The notes beneath the pieces were generated by a model that was not told where the DNA came from, did not search any database, and was given only the letters and a program-made list of their open reading frames with translations. Source: Acidimicrobiaceae bacterium (lineage in GTDB: Bacteria > Actinomycetota > Acidimicrobiia > Acidimicrobiales > Ilumatobacteraceae). Taken from it: DNA of 64,000 nt. Position 1 is the stretch's first letter. Every line of letters begins with the position of its first letter. A program made the position numbers and the translations under genes. The stretch is taken from positions 372,001 through 436,000 of the forward strand of contig JACJWF010000002.1 of the NCBI GenBank assembly GCA_020637295.1, given 5' to 3'. This document shows positions 9,001-17,781 of the stretch, piece by piece.

Positions 9001-12000
9001 TCGGTGACGCATTCGACCTGGCCGGTGGGGTTGTAGGTGGTGGTGTGGTAGCCGGCGTTGGGGTCGTCGGTGCTGGTGGTTTGGCCGATCCAGTTCTGTT
9101 GGGTGATGGTTTGGTTGCCTTGGGGGTCGGTGACGGTGGTTTCGAGGCCGTAGCGGGTGTTGGGGCTTCCGGTTGGGTAGCTGTACCGCCAGCTGTAGGT
9201 GGTGTCTGTGTTGGAGCCGCTGTTGTCGTTCTTGGTGACCTTGATGGTGCGGCCGAGGGCGTCGATTGTGGTGACGGTGGCGCCGGTGGTGGAGGTGCCA
9301 GATCCGGTGACGTGGGCGGTGGTGGTGAGCAGAGTGTCGTTGTAGGTGGTGTAGGTCTGGTGGGCGGTCAGGACGGAGGTGCCGTTGCCGTACTTCTGCC
9401 GTACCGCTGTGATTCGGCCGAACTGGTCGTAGGTGGTGACGGTGTCGCGCAGACCGTTGGTGGCGTCTGGTGAGGTGTCGTAAGTGAAGGTGGTGCCCGT
9501 CACGTTGTATGGCGTCGACTGCTGCACCGCCTGCCCAGCGTCGTCGTACTTCGTACGGGTCACGACGCGGCCAGACACCGGCGACAGAATCTGGCTCTGC
9601 ACGCTGCGGCCGAGGCCGTCAAGGAACGTCCAGCTTTCGACGTAGATGTCGACAGCGGGGCCAGGAGTTGCCGTCGGGTTGTACGCGTCGGACGCTGTGG
9701 CGAAGAGTGTCCGGGTCTGGACGGTCCAGTCAACGCTTGCTCTTGGGCTGGCAGAGACCGTGGTCGCGACATAGGCGTAGGTGATGTTGGGGGTGCCGCT
9801 GGTGCAGTTGGTGTAGGTGACGTCGGACAGGTAGATGCGGGTGAGTCGGCCGAGTTCGTCGAAGCAGCTGATGTCGGATCGGTTGTTGGGGTCGGTGGTC
9901 TTCCAGGCGCGACCGAAGTTGTCGAAGTACGTGCTCGACGTGTGTGAACTGATCGGGGCGGTGACGGTGACGGTGAGGTTGTTGCGGTTGGTGATTACGC
10001 CGGCGGTCATGGGGGTGTAGGTGGTGGTGGTCACTTTGCCGCGGCCGTCGGTGGCGGTGGTGGGCCGGGCGTAGCCGGGGGTGCCGTTGAACCCGTCGTG
10101 CTCGTATTCGGTGTAGGTGGTGACTTCGGTGTTGTTGGGGTCGACGTCGGTGACGGTCTTGGTGTTGAGCCCAGCCTCAGGAGCGATGGTCATGCTGGTG
10201 TGGCCGTCGTAATACCAGTTGGTGCTGGAGATATAGGCGTAGTTCCCGGCGCTCGGGCAGGTGGCACCGGTGACGGAGAACTGGGCGCGGGTGAGGCCTT
10301 CGATGAACCGTGCTGCCTGGTCCGTGTAGGTAGCGGCGTTGGTGTAGAGGGTGGTGGCGCACGTGTCTTCGCTGGTGGAGGGGTTGGAGCCGGTGGCGTC
10401 GGTGACGATGCCGTAGTCGATCTGTTCGATGACTTGGCCGGTCGAGTTGTAGTTGGTTTGTTGTTTCGTCCAAGTGCCGGCTTCGGTCCGGTTGGTGCGG
10501 GTGATGGTGGTGCCGATGCGTCGGGCGGTGTTGGTGCCGCCGATGGTGCCGTTGCCTGCGGTCCCGGTGATGGAGCGGGTGATCGTGTACTCGGTGAAGG
10601 TGCGTGACTTGATCGTCGAACCCAGCCTGGTCTGGGTCTCGTAGGGGGAACCGGCGAGCCATTCGCTGTCAGCGACGGCTTCGCCGATGGAGTTGGTGAG
10701 GTTGACGGTCTTGGTGCTGGAGGTGCCGAGCTTGTCGCCGTGCATCCCACGGAAGTAGTAGGTCCGGGCGACCGCGTTGCCGGTCCCGACAGTCGATTGC
10801 ACCCAGCCGTAGCCGCGGTACTCGTCCCAGGCGGTCGTGCCGGCGGGGGCCATCGGGTCGTCGTTGTGCGCCCACGCCATCCCTGCCGAGTCGTACGTGT
10901 AGTAGACGGTGACCGACGGCTGGGAACGGGCGAGGTCTTCGTAGGTGACCGAGTCGACGACGTACTTGTTCCACCGGGCGAACCCGGGGCTACCCGATGA
11001 CGGGTTGTAGTAGCGGGCGTAGCAGCGGCGGGTGTTCGTGTCCCAGCCCGATGACACGCCGTCACAGGTGGAGTCTTCGTCGGAGTAGTCGACGACGGTG
11101 CGGCCGCCGATCTCGTCGGTGATGATCGACACCCGGTAGTACTTCTGCTTCACCACCGTCGGCAACACATCATCCGACCTGTTCGGCAGACGTGCCGCTT
11201 GGGAGGAGTCGAACCACACCTTCTGCATCGACAGGCTGGTCTGGGCTGTGAGGGTCGAGTTGTAGCCCTGCCAGCCGATGCGCTCGATCGAACGAAGCCA
11301 CAACTTGTTCGTGTTGTAGGCGTCCTCGTCATCGTTGTCGACCCAGTTCAAGGTCAGTTTGTACTCGTCGACGGTGTGGTAGGCGGCAGCACTGGAGGTG
11401 TTGACCAGCCGGTAGGTGGTGACGGCGGTGAGGGCCTTCCAGTCGAAGAACGTCGGCGCGTACTTGGTGCACCAGGTGGCGAACTCTCCGCAGATCTCAT
11501 CGTTAGGGATATCGGGGAACTGACTGCCGTTCGACGACGTCGGCTGCGGGCACGACGAGTCCAGGCTGGTGCAACGCCACACGTAGGAGAACTCGATCTT
11601 GGCCGGGTGCCGGTTGGCGACGTCGGCGTCGGCCCACAGTTGGCCATACTCGATCCGCACCAACTCGCCGCCGGCCACATACTTCGTCGCGTTGGCGGGG
11701 GCGCCGCCGCGGCCGAAGGTGTTGATGTGCGTGTCGTAGAAGTAGGTAGTCTGCACCCCGGTCGCGGTGACGACACGGTCCAACATCCACCGGTACGCCT
11801 GATGGCACCAGTGCCCGGACAGGGTGTAGCACGGCTGCCCCGACACCGCCCCATACACGGGCTCGGTCCACACACTCTTGGTGGTGGTGCCCGGATCACC
11901 GGCGGAGCCGGGCGTGTCCGCGCTGGTGCCCTTCTCCTTGCCGAACCCGAACCAGTACTGGGTGCCATCCTGGGTGGTCACCACCCAGTACTCCTTGTTC

Positions 12001-13319
12001 CCATCCACACCCACCGAACCCTGGGTCTGGGTCGACGACTCGAACCGGGTGATCCGCCAACCCGGATCATTCTCCAAATGCCACGACCCGTTCGCGTCCT
12101 TCACCAGTTCGCCCGACTGGCCGTTCAACGACAACACTGCGTTCTCGGTGTCCCAACACGGTGACCCGTTCGTGCACGTCTTGTACCGGCGCTCGATGAA
12201 CGACGACGGCATCGACCAGCCCACACCGATCTGGCCGCCCTGCGTGTTCTCGTCCGCCGTCATCCCATCCACCGCCTGCGACGAGTAGTTCAACGACGTC
12301 GACACCGCCCCGCCCGGCGTGGACGGTCCCGAGATCGGATACGACCAGGAGAACCCGCCCGTGTTGCCCGACACCGACCAACGCTGATCGAACCCCAACG
12401 ACGTCGCCGCGAAGTTCCCGTACTGCGACGACGCCCCCGCCGACAGGCCGAACCCTGGGCCACCGTTGCCACTCGAGTAGGCGCGCGACTCGCCGAACCC
12501 TGCGGAGGGTACGTCCACGGTGCGGGCAACCTCGGCGAGGTCGACCTCGACCACCAGCACCTGACGCTCCACATCATTCACCACCGACGGGAGAACCGAC
12601 ATCCGGTCACCGCAGCCCGGCGACTTCGTCGCCGTCTTCAACCAGCACGAATTCAGCGCAACGAGCTGCAACCGCGACTGCCACTCCGCCCCATAGTTGG
12701 TGCGCAGCTGCGACCAATCGATCTCGAACCGCACCCACGTCGGCGACCTCGCCGCGGTCAGCAACGCATCCGGTGCGTCGACATAGAACGCGAGCCCGTC
12801 GAACCCGGCGCGCATTGCCTCATCGGTCGACAACACCGTCACCGACAACTCCCCCACCGGCACACCATCCAGACCGGCCGTGGCCGGCAACGACACCGGC
12901 GACACCGGCTTCGCATCAGACGCCAACCCGCCCGCCGCGGCCGCCACCGCAGGCGCGGTCACCTCTACCGGGCGGAGCACCTGCACCGCCACCGGGGTCG
13001 CAGCCCCCTTCGACTCGGCCCCCACCAGCCGATCCGAGCCGGCAACCAGCGTGCCGCCCTCCAACCGCACCGGATCGGCAGCCACCAACGGCGACGCCGT
13101 AGCACCGGGATCGAACACGCGGGTCGACTCGGCCAGCACCGACGGCGCCGACACCACCAGATTCAACTCGGGATCCGACAGCATCGGCCGCTTCGGAGCA
13201 GCCACCGCCAACGGAGCGAACACCAACCCCGACAGCACTGACGAGATCACCACCGCCGCTGCGCCGACACGACGCACCAACGACTCCACCGGCCGGGTCT
13301 GACGACGAACAGTCACCAC
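6096..13319 (-). CDS. Secreted RHS-repeat polymorphic toxin with Hint domain
   Basis: A 2,407-residue WapA-like protein in one unbroken frame. A Sec signal peptide spans about residues 1-41 (basic start, hydrophobic core, AVAA end). Next come a SpvB-like N-terminal region with SWSYPISGP and VGWSMP motifs, then long arrays of YD/RHS repeats, then the RHS core (YYDPEVG...DPSG, about 2000-2033), a hydrophobic pre-toxin segment (FIPVIGEAIDAYHCIV), a Hint domain (2160-2305) and a 102-residue toxin module (2306-2407). By analogy the RHS shell is exported, encloses the C-terminus, and Hint cleavage frees the toxin for interbacterial competition. The start may be this GTG or the next one (13316); GGGGAG lies just upstream. 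The poly-G promoter is described separately. Confidence 0.9.
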   Translation of the reverse strand: MVTVRRQTRPVESLVRRVGAAAVVISSVLSGLVFAPLAVAAPKRPMLSDPELNLVVSAPSVLAESTRVFDPGATASPLVAADPVRLEGGTLVAGSDRLVGAESKGAATPVAVQVLRPVEVTAPAVAAAAGGLASDAKPVSPVSLPATAGLDGVPVGELSVTVLSTDEAMRAGFDGLAFYVDAPDALLTAARSPTWVRFEIDWSQLRTNYGAEWQSRLQLVALNSCWLKTATKSPGCGDRMSVLPSVVNDVERQVLVVEVDLAEVARTVDVPSAGFGESRAYSSGNGGPGFGLSAGASSQYGNFAATSLGFDQRWSVSGNTGGFSWSYPISGPSTPGGAVSTSLNYSSQAVDGMTADENTQGGQIGVGWSMPSSFIERRYKTCTNGSPCWDTENAVLSLNGQSGELVKDANGSWHLENDPGWRITRFESSTQTQGSVGVDGNKEYWVVTTQDGTQYWFGFGKEKGTSADTPGSAGDPGTTTKSVWTEPVYGAVSGQPCYTLSGHWCHQAYRWMLDRVVTATGVQTTYFYDTHINTFGRGGAPANATKYVAGGELVRIEYGQLWADADVANRHPAKIEFSYVWRCTSLDSSCPQPTSSNGSQFPDIPNDEICGEFATWCTKYAPTFFDWKALTAVTTYRLVNTSSAAAYHTVDEYKLTLNWVDNDDEDAYNTNKLWLRSIERIGWQGYNSTLTAQTSLSMQKVWFDSSQAARLPNRSDDVLPTVVKQKYYRVSIITDEIGGRTVVDYSDEDSTCDGVSSGWDTNTRRCYARYYNPSSGSPGFARWNKYVVDSVTYEDLARSQPSVTVYYTYDSAGMAWAHNDDPMAPAGTTAWDEYRGYGWVQSTVGTGNAVARTYYFRGMHGDKLGTSSTKTVNLTNSIGEAVADSEWLAGSPYETQTRLGSTIKSRTFTEYTITRSITGTAGNGTIGGTNTARRIGTTITRTNRTEAGTWTKQQTNYNSTGQVIEQIDYGIVTDATGSNPSTSEDTCATTLYTNAATYTDQAARFIEGLTRAQFSVTGATCPSAGNYAYISSTNWYYDGHTSMTIAPEAGLNTKTVTDVDPNNTEVTTYTEYEHDGFNGTPGYARPTTATDGRGKVTTTTYTPMTAGVITNRNNLTVTVTAPISSHTSSTYFDNFGRAWKTTDPNNRSDISCFDELGRLTRIYLSDVTYTNCTSGTPNITYAYVATTVSASPRASVDWTVQTRTLFATASDAYNPTATPGPAVDIYVESWTFLDGLGRSVQSQILSPVSGRVVTRTKYDDAGQAVQQSTPYNVTGTTFTYDTSPDATNGLRDTVTTYDQFGRITAVRQKYGNGTSVLTAHQTYTTYNDTLLTTTAHVTGSGTSTTGATVTTIDALGRTIKVTKNDNSGSNTDTTYSWRYSYPTGSPNTRYGLETTVTDPQGNQTITQQNWIGQTTSTDDPNAGYHTTTYNPTGQVECVTDAIGQLRFYEYDDLGRPTFEHIASQEDACNDADRTNWPLLTAWTYDPYLGGYGATATAISYDGTGNAQVTATVPTGAFDARGRLTKTTVQVNAADNPDTAHPEDDFLDTAFTTEQLYTRDDQIWQTIYPAMNFGTGITTNLEDPETAAASFNTLGMPIGSTSDYDGGFTYVASTTYDPTGRITGRTMGGTGSTYGLTRTYTYQASDGIVSNLTANSITPPTSQNPTTTLIQNDTYTYDAVGNPARIRHNPVGTTNDETECFQYDARQRLTRGYTLAGGNTTCTPPTTPTGPAPYDESYTFNPLDQFLTNGSTTSTRQYDTTGSTPAGTCTADTNSTKPHATAYITAPGSTSTTSGHEYTYNCNGSTTKDIDHTTNPATSTDHYWDAHNRLESTIVAQPGQPAVTQTNIYDASGQRALRTVEVSGGATTKTITIGAIQYQWTSVAPNAVNSVRSYAGAQRGDLTAGGDACTWTSTNLQASITTTVNSTTGGTSVLRYSPYGSLRSGLLVNNFGFLGQITDAVVDLAYLNARYYDPEVGIFTSVDPLVESTATPYLYGAGSPVTYSDPSGLCIGSRVGGYSVHEGPGCGADRGGSAGLNDEDPMCWDSDRNCTHPDKSPHYTGGGLFDFLEFVGGFIPVIGEAIDAYHCIVDGDALACAMALVPGASSAAGQVLDTVGRHADEAIDAARAVDNVADSGGEALRLTDEAMDATNSVDDFLGAACRSNSFVPGTQVLMADGTTKGIEDVEVGDRVRAADPESGVEGGRAVTDVILGDGRKDLVEVVITGNGVERAIVATAKHPFWVAGDRRWVDATDLTAGDRLLEADGSTTTVVSTREFAAVRRVHNLTVDGIHTYFVVAGGESVLVHNCGSLDDLSRAAAAPDRNGLTAAGRAAQKHASRPGSAIPTPSSTTASGYNELGQTLVDDLLTAPSTAVQTWNHPSFGQVTDFWGPSYGVRYGPNGEFIGFLDP
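6099..6842 (-). other. Hint autoprotease domain plus C-terminal toxin module
   Basis: Sub-domains of the RHS protein. Codons 2160-2305 (6405-6842) make a pretoxin Hint domain: Cys at position 1 (CRSNSFVPGT), a TAKHPF block-B motif and a terminal VHN, with Cys at +1. Codons 2306-2407 (6099-6404) encode the released part: a His within QKHASRPGS, a YNELGQTLVDDLL helix, a WNHPSFGQVTDFW strand and a C-terminal RYGPNGEFIGFLDP. The pattern of a His followed by strands with conserved Asp and Arg resembles BECR-fold RNase toxins; that fold assignment is inference. Confidence 0.75.
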
Positions 13320-13382
13320 AGGACTCCCCCGTTCGGACGGCGAAAACAGTCGCCGCAGCCACCAGAGAGTGGCTGAGCACGC

Positions 13383-13414
13383 ACGCTACGTGTCATCCCC
13401 CCCCCCCTGGTCAA
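13383..13414 (-). promoter_or_regulatory. Putative RHS promoter with G11 tract in spacer
   Basis: Read on the minus strand: TTGACC (13414-13409), then A, a run of 11 G (13407-13397), ATGACACG, then TAGCGT (13388-13383). TTGACC is a good -35; TAGCGT fits the TAnnnT form of an actinobacterial -10. The spacer is 20 bases, longer than the usual 17-18, and its length depends on the G run. The start codon lies 63 bases downstream. The call rests on sequence pattern only. Confidence 0.45.
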
Positions 13415-13434
13415 GGAAACATCCGAAGAAATCC

Positions 13435-14058
13435 TCATCCGTCACCCAGCCGGAACTTCAACACGGCTTCGACGTCGTCGAGCAGTTCGGCCAGGCGGCG
13501 CACCCGCTCCGCCGGGCCGGTGCAGCACAGGAGGTCGTAGCGGTCGGCCGCGCCGACGGGGGCCATCGTCACCAACTGGTGGCTGGCGGCCAGCGGGTCG
13601 GGGTTGATCTGGTCGGCGATGCTGCCGGCGGGCTCGCCCACCTCGGCGGCCAGGGCGGCCAGGCGGCGCACCCTGCCCTCCACGGCCTCGACCAGGGCGG
13701 TCACCTCGGCCGGGTCGTCGTCGGTCTCCGGCCAGTCCTCCACCTCCGCCCGCGGGTACGGGTCTTCCGGCAGCCAGGCCGTCACCCGGATTCGACGGGT
13801 GCCGACGGCGATGGCCGCGAACCGGCCGTCGGGGGTCTCAGCCACCTGGATGAGGCGGGCGACGGTGCCGACGTCGCGGCGGACGTCGCCGCCACCCACC
13901 TCATGGCCACGGTCGATGAGGACGACGCCGAACTCGGGCTTGGGGTCGGTGAGGCAGCGGCGGATCAGCGCCCGGTAGCGCTGCTCGAAGACGTGCAGTG
14001 GCAGCACGTCGCCGGGCAGCAGCACGGACCCGAGGGGGAACATCGGGAGCTCGGCCAC
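13435..14058 (-). CDS. LON substrate-binding-domain protein
   Basis: A 207-residue protein consisting of the Lon N-terminal domain only (PLGSVLLPGDVLPLHVFEQRYR at the start), without ATPase or protease parts. Stand-alone forms of this domain are widespread; the biochemical role is not established, but protein or peptide binding is usually assumed. The GTG start has GGAG five bases upstream; an ATG five codons in is possible. It follows the PBP4 gene by 13 bases, so the two are probably co-transcribed. Confidence 0.85.
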   Translation of the reverse strand: MAELPMFPLGSVLLPGDVLPLHVFEQRYRALIRRCLTDPKPEFGVVLIDRGHEVGGGDVRRDVGTVARLIQVAETPDGRFAAIAVGTRRIRVTAWLPEDPYPRAEVEDWPETDDDPAEVTALVEAVEGRVRRLAALAAEVGEPAGSIADQINPDPLAASHQLVTMAPVGAADRYDLLCCTGPAERVRRLAELLDDVEAVLKFRLGDG

Positions 14059-14071
14059 GGCTACTCCGCGG

Positions 14072-15535
14072 TCACCGGGGCGTCAGGTCGGCCACGGTGG
14101 GGCCGCTCGGGTAGGACAGCAGGACGGCGCCGAACGCGTCCCAGATCGGCCGGTACTCCACCTTCTCGGCGATCTGCGGGCCGTTCAGCAGGATGGCGAA
14201 CTGGATGGCCCCGCCGCCCTCCTGGGGCACGTAGCCGCACAGCGCCTTGGCCGCCGGCTTGCCGCCGATGCCGTCGTCGTAGTTGTAGAGCGTGCCGGTC
14301 TTGCCACGCAGCAGCCCGGCGAGCGCGGTGTCCTCGAAGGCATCCGACAGGGTGCCGCCGGCCTGACCGGCGATGGCCATGCCCTGCCCGATCGGCCCGT
14401 CCACCGGCGCCCGCTGGATGAGGGCGAGGAGGGTGCCGCAGGTCAGGCGGTTCTCGTCGCTGAGGCCGGAGCCGTCCACCAGCACCACGCCGTCCAGCGG
14501 GATGCCCCAACCCTGGAGCGTGCTCGTGACCACCGCCAGCCCCGCCTCCCGGGTACCCGCTCCCCCGGCCACGAGGCCGATCTCCTTCAGGATCATCTCC
14601 GCCGTGTTGTTGTCGCTGGTGGTCAGCATCTCGGCGAGGATGTCACGGAGCGGGTGCGACTGGACGGCGGCGATGGCCGCGCTGCCGTCGGTGGTGCCGG
14701 CCGCGGGCGCCCCGGCCACGGTGACGCCGCGTTCCTGCAGCAACTGGGTCAGCACGGTCGCCGCGCCCACGACCGGGTCGTTGGAGGAGCGGTCGATGGC
14801 CTCGCGGGAGTCGTTGGCCAGCAGCGCCGTGATGGGGCCGCCCTCGGTGAAACGCACGTCGCTACCCCACGTGGGGGCGTACCACTCGCTGTCGTAGCGG
14901 CCGGCGTCGCCCACCACAGAGCCACCGATGCTGGTGACCCCCGCGGCAACGATGTTGTCGGCCAGCGCCTCGATCGAGGTGGTGTTGAACGGCGGGTACT
15001 TGGCGTTCGGGCCGTTCCACCAGGAGTTGCTGAGCACCGGGTCGCCCCCGCCGACGAGGTAGAGGTTGCCCTGCACCACTCCCCCGGCCAGGTTGCCGCG
15101 GACCTCCGTGGTGTACGTGTACTCAGCCCCCAGCACCTCCAGCGCCACCGAGGCGGTGACCACCTTCACCGTGCTGGCCGGCCGCAGTGGCAGGTCGGCG
15201 TTCTGCGACGCCACCGGCTGCCCGTCCACGCTGATGGCCACGCAGGACGTGCTGTCGATCTGCGGCAGGAAACCCTGGGCCGTGGCCACGAAGGACGCCA
15301 GGTTGACGTCGCGGGCCAGCATCGCCGGCGCCCTGCGGAGGGACAGGACGGGCGTGGCGAGCGACACGTCCGCGGGCGTGCTGGACCCGGTGGAGTCCGG
15401 CGTGACCGTGTCGTCCGGGACGCTCACCCCCTCCGGCGCACGCCCCTTGGCGAACTGCCAGCACCCGCCCAGCGCCAGCGCCGGCAGCAGCGCCACCACC
15501 ACCAGCGCGGGGAACGGGTTGCGTCGGCGGGCCAT
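14072..15535 (-). CDS. dacB: D-Ala-D-Ala carboxypeptidase/endopeptidase (PBP4 class)
   Basis: A 487-residue class C penicillin-binding protein that trims peptidoglycan peptides outside the membrane. The N-terminus is a hydrophobic signal followed by LALGGC, a plausible lipobox with Cys25, so it may be a lipoprotein. Catalytic motifs are complete: S121-x-x-K124 (STVK), SDN in TTSDNNTAEM, and KTG in LRGKTGTLYN. The large insert between SxxK and SxN is typical for DacB. A Ser/Thr/Pro linker (about 36-60) precedes the enzyme domain. It lies 13 bases before the LON-domain gene. Confidence 0.93.
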   Translation of the reverse strand: MARRRNPFPALVVVALLPALALGGCWQFAKGRAPEGVSVPDDTVTPDSTGSSTPADVSLATPVLSLRRAPAMLARDVNLASFVATAQGFLPQIDSTSCVAISVDGQPVASQNADLPLRPASTVKVVTASVALEVLGAEYTYTTEVRGNLAGGVVQGNLYLVGGGDPVLSNSWWNGPNAKYPPFNTTSIEALADNIVAAGVTSIGGSVVGDAGRYDSEWYAPTWGSDVRFTEGGPITALLANDSREAIDRSSNDPVVGAATVLTQLLQERGVTVAGAPAAGTTDGSAAIAAVQSHPLRDILAEMLTTSDNNTAEMILKEIGLVAGGAGTREAGLAVVTSTLQGWGIPLDGVVLVDGSGLSDENRLTCGTLLALIQRAPVDGPIGQGMAIAGQAGGTLSDAFEDTALAGLLRGKTGTLYNYDDGIGGKPAAKALCGYVPQEGGGAIQFAILLNGPQIAEKVEYRPIWDAFGAVLLSYPSGPTVADLTPR

Positions 15536-15548
15536 CCCGCCCAGTCTC

Positions 15549-17708
15549 TCAGCCGAGACCGCGAGTGCGGCGGAACTGTGCGTAACGCCACAGGTGGCCG
15601 AGCGCGGTGACCGCCCGGTTGCCGCTGGCGTAGCAGAGGCGCCCGGTGGCGCGCACGGCCCTGGGGCCGGCGTTGTCCGGGTCGGCCACGGCCAACTCGG
15701 TGGCGGTGAGCACGGGCTTGCCGTACTTCACGGACAGCTCGTGGGCGGCCTCGGCGAAGCGCTCGTCCTGGCGCTCGTGGTAGGCGACGATGCGCTCCAG
15801 CCCGTGGTCGGGGTAGAAGCGGCCCTCACGCATCATGCGTGCCTGGTTGCTCTGGATGCCGAGGCCCAGGTACACCATCGCGTGGACGTCGGGGTGGCTG
15901 ACGATCATCTCCATCACGGCCGGGATGGTGTCCCTGGTCTCGCCGCCGGCGCAGTCCACCGGGTTGTTCTTGCTCCACCGCGGTGGCAGCTCCGTGTCGA
16001 TCCGGGCCTTCAGGTCCTCCGGCAGGGCCATCAGCACGAGCGACCCGTCGCGGTGGATGGCGTCGCTGGTGACCACGCCCCACCCGCCGGCGGTGGTCAG
16101 CACCACCACGTTCGGGCCCTTCGGCAGTGGCTGGGTGGCGAACGTGGCCGCGGCCTCGAACGCTTCCTCCACGGTGGCGGCGCGGGTGACGCCGGCCTGG
16201 CGGACGGCGCCGTCGAACACCTTGTCGTCGGCTGCCAGCGCCCCGGTGTGGCTGGCGGCCGCCCGCGCACCCGCCGCCGTGGCGCCGCCCTTCACCACCA
16301 CCAGTGGCTTGCGGGCGGCGACGGAGGCGAAGCGCTCCACCAGTGCCCGCCCGTCGGTGATGCCCTCCACGTAGGCCAGGGACACGGCGGTCGCGGGGTC
16401 GTCGGCGTACCAGTCCAGGTAGTCGGCCGGGGTGACGGCGGCGGCATTGCCGGCGGACACGGCCCGGCTGATGCCCACGCCCGTCTGGCGGGAGTAGTTG
16501 AGGAAGCTGCTGACGAAGTTGCCGCTCTGGCTGGCCACGCCGATCTTCCCGGCCGGCGGGTACGGGGCCACGATCTGGGCGCACAGGTTGGCCGGCGTGC
16601 TGACCACGCCCTGCCCGTTCGGCCCGGCCAGCAGGATGCCCAACTCGTCGGCCAGGCCGATCAGCTCGTCCTCCGCCTTGCGGCCTTCCTCCCCCGCCTC
16701 GCCGTAGCCGGCACTGGTGAGGAAGGCGGCCTTCACACCCTTCGCCGCGCACGCCCGCAGCAGCGCCGGGTTGGCGCTGGCCGGGGTGCAGACGAAGACC
16801 AGGTCGATCTCGCCGGCCGGCAGCGCCTCGATGTCGGCCACGGTGCGCACGCCGAGCACCTCCTCGCCCTGCAGGTTGGTGCCGTAGACGCCGCCGGCGT
16901 AGCCGCTGGCGAGGATGTTGTGCAGGCTGACGAAGCCGAACTTGCCGGGGTGAGTACTGGCACCGGTGACGAGTACGCCACGGGGGTCGAACAGGGCGCG
17001 GAACTGCTCGTCCGTGGGGCGCGGGCGGGCGGCGCTGGGCGGCGCCGCAGGCTCACCCAGCTCCACCAGGGCGTCCACCGCCACCGGGGTGCCGTCGGGG
17101 CGGACGATCAGCGGGTTGACGTCCACGCTCACCACGTCCGGCCGGGCAGCGGCCAGCGCCGAGAGCCCGAGGAGGACGGCCTTCAGCGCGGCGCGGTCCA
17201 CCGCGGCCTCCCCACGGAACGGCCCGAGCAGCTTCTGGGTGGCCAGGCCGGCGATCATCTCCTCGGCGTCGACCTCGCTGATCGGCACCGGGCGGAACTG
17301 CACGTCGGCCACGGCCTCGGCCAGCACACCGCCGACGCCGAGCATCACGTTGGCGCCGAACTGCGGGTCGCGCACGATGCCGGCTATCAGCTCCCGGTTG
17401 CCGGAGATCATCGGCGCCACCAGAAGAGAGACCTCGCCGTCCTCCGGCGTGGCCTTGGCCAGCAGTTCGGCGGCGGCGGCCTCCGTGGCGGCGGCGTCGC
17501 CGAGGCGCAGCTTCACCAGGCCCCGCTCGGTCTTGTGGGCGATGGCGTCGCCGCACAGCTTCACCACGACGGGGAAGCCGACGTCGCCGCCGGCCGCTGC
17601 GGCGGCCGCGGCCGTGGTGACCTCGTGCTCCGGCGCCATCGGCACGCCGTGCTCGCGCAGCAGGGCCTTGGAGGCGGACTCGGACAGCGTGTTCCCGGTG
17701 GCACTCAT
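15549..17708 (-). CDS. Acyl-CoA synthetase (ADP-forming/acetyltransferase-like)
   Basis: About 719 residues. Domain order is ATP-grasp first (residues ~1-215, FPVVVKLCGDAIAHKT...VDVNPLIV), then a CoA-binding Rossmann domain (FDPRGVLVTGAS...), then two succinyl-CoA-ligase-like domains carrying the conserved His in ASHTGALA. This family interconverts acyl-CoA and acid plus ATP, or contributes to CoA-ester metabolism; the substrate is unknown. The ATG at 17708 was preferred to a TTG at 17726. A thioesterase, an alpha/beta hydrolase and a TetR regulator follow upstream on the same strand, suggesting a small acyl-CoA catabolic group. Confidence 0.87.
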   Translation of the reverse strand: MSATGNTLSESASKALLREHGVPMAPEHEVTTAAAAAAAGGDVGFPVVVKLCGDAIAHKTERGLVKLRLGDAAATEAAAAELLAKATPEDGEVSLLVAPMISGNRELIAGIVRDPQFGANVMLGVGGVLAEAVADVQFRPVPISEVDAEEMIAGLATQKLLGPFRGEAAVDRAALKAVLLGLSALAAARPDVVSVDVNPLIVRPDGTPVAVDALVELGEPAAPPSAARPRPTDEQFRALFDPRGVLVTGASTHPGKFGFVSLHNILASGYAGGVYGTNLQGEEVLGVRTVADIEALPAGEIDLVFVCTPASANPALLRACAAKGVKAAFLTSAGYGEAGEEGRKAEDELIGLADELGILLAGPNGQGVVSTPANLCAQIVAPYPPAGKIGVASQSGNFVSSFLNYSRQTGVGISRAVSAGNAAAVTPADYLDWYADDPATAVSLAYVEGITDGRALVERFASVAARKPLVVVKGGATAAGARAAASHTGALAADDKVFDGAVRQAGVTRAATVEEAFEAAATFATQPLPKGPNVVVLTTAGGWGVVTSDAIHRDGSLVLMALPEDLKARIDTELPPRWSKNNPVDCAGGETRDTIPAVMEMIVSHPDVHAMVYLGLGIQSNQARMMREGRFYPDHGLERIVAYHERQDERFAEAAHELSVKYGKPVLTATELAVADPDNAGPRAVRATGRLCYASGNRAVTALGHLWRYAQFRRTRGLG

Positions 17709-17781
17709 CGGCGCCACCGTAGCCAACCGGCCCCGCCGGGGACCGGGTCAGGTGCGGGTCAGGCGGGGGCTCAGCCGGCGC

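Noticed and set aside
7986..9473. Long plus-strand frame within the RHS gene (Gly/Val-rich)
   Set aside because: Antisense of repetitive RHS codons; no start context or family motif.
17727..17746. CCGG-rich hairpin upstream of the acyl-CoA synthetase gene
   Set aside because: Short stem with a mismatch; not distinguishable from random GC-rich sequence.
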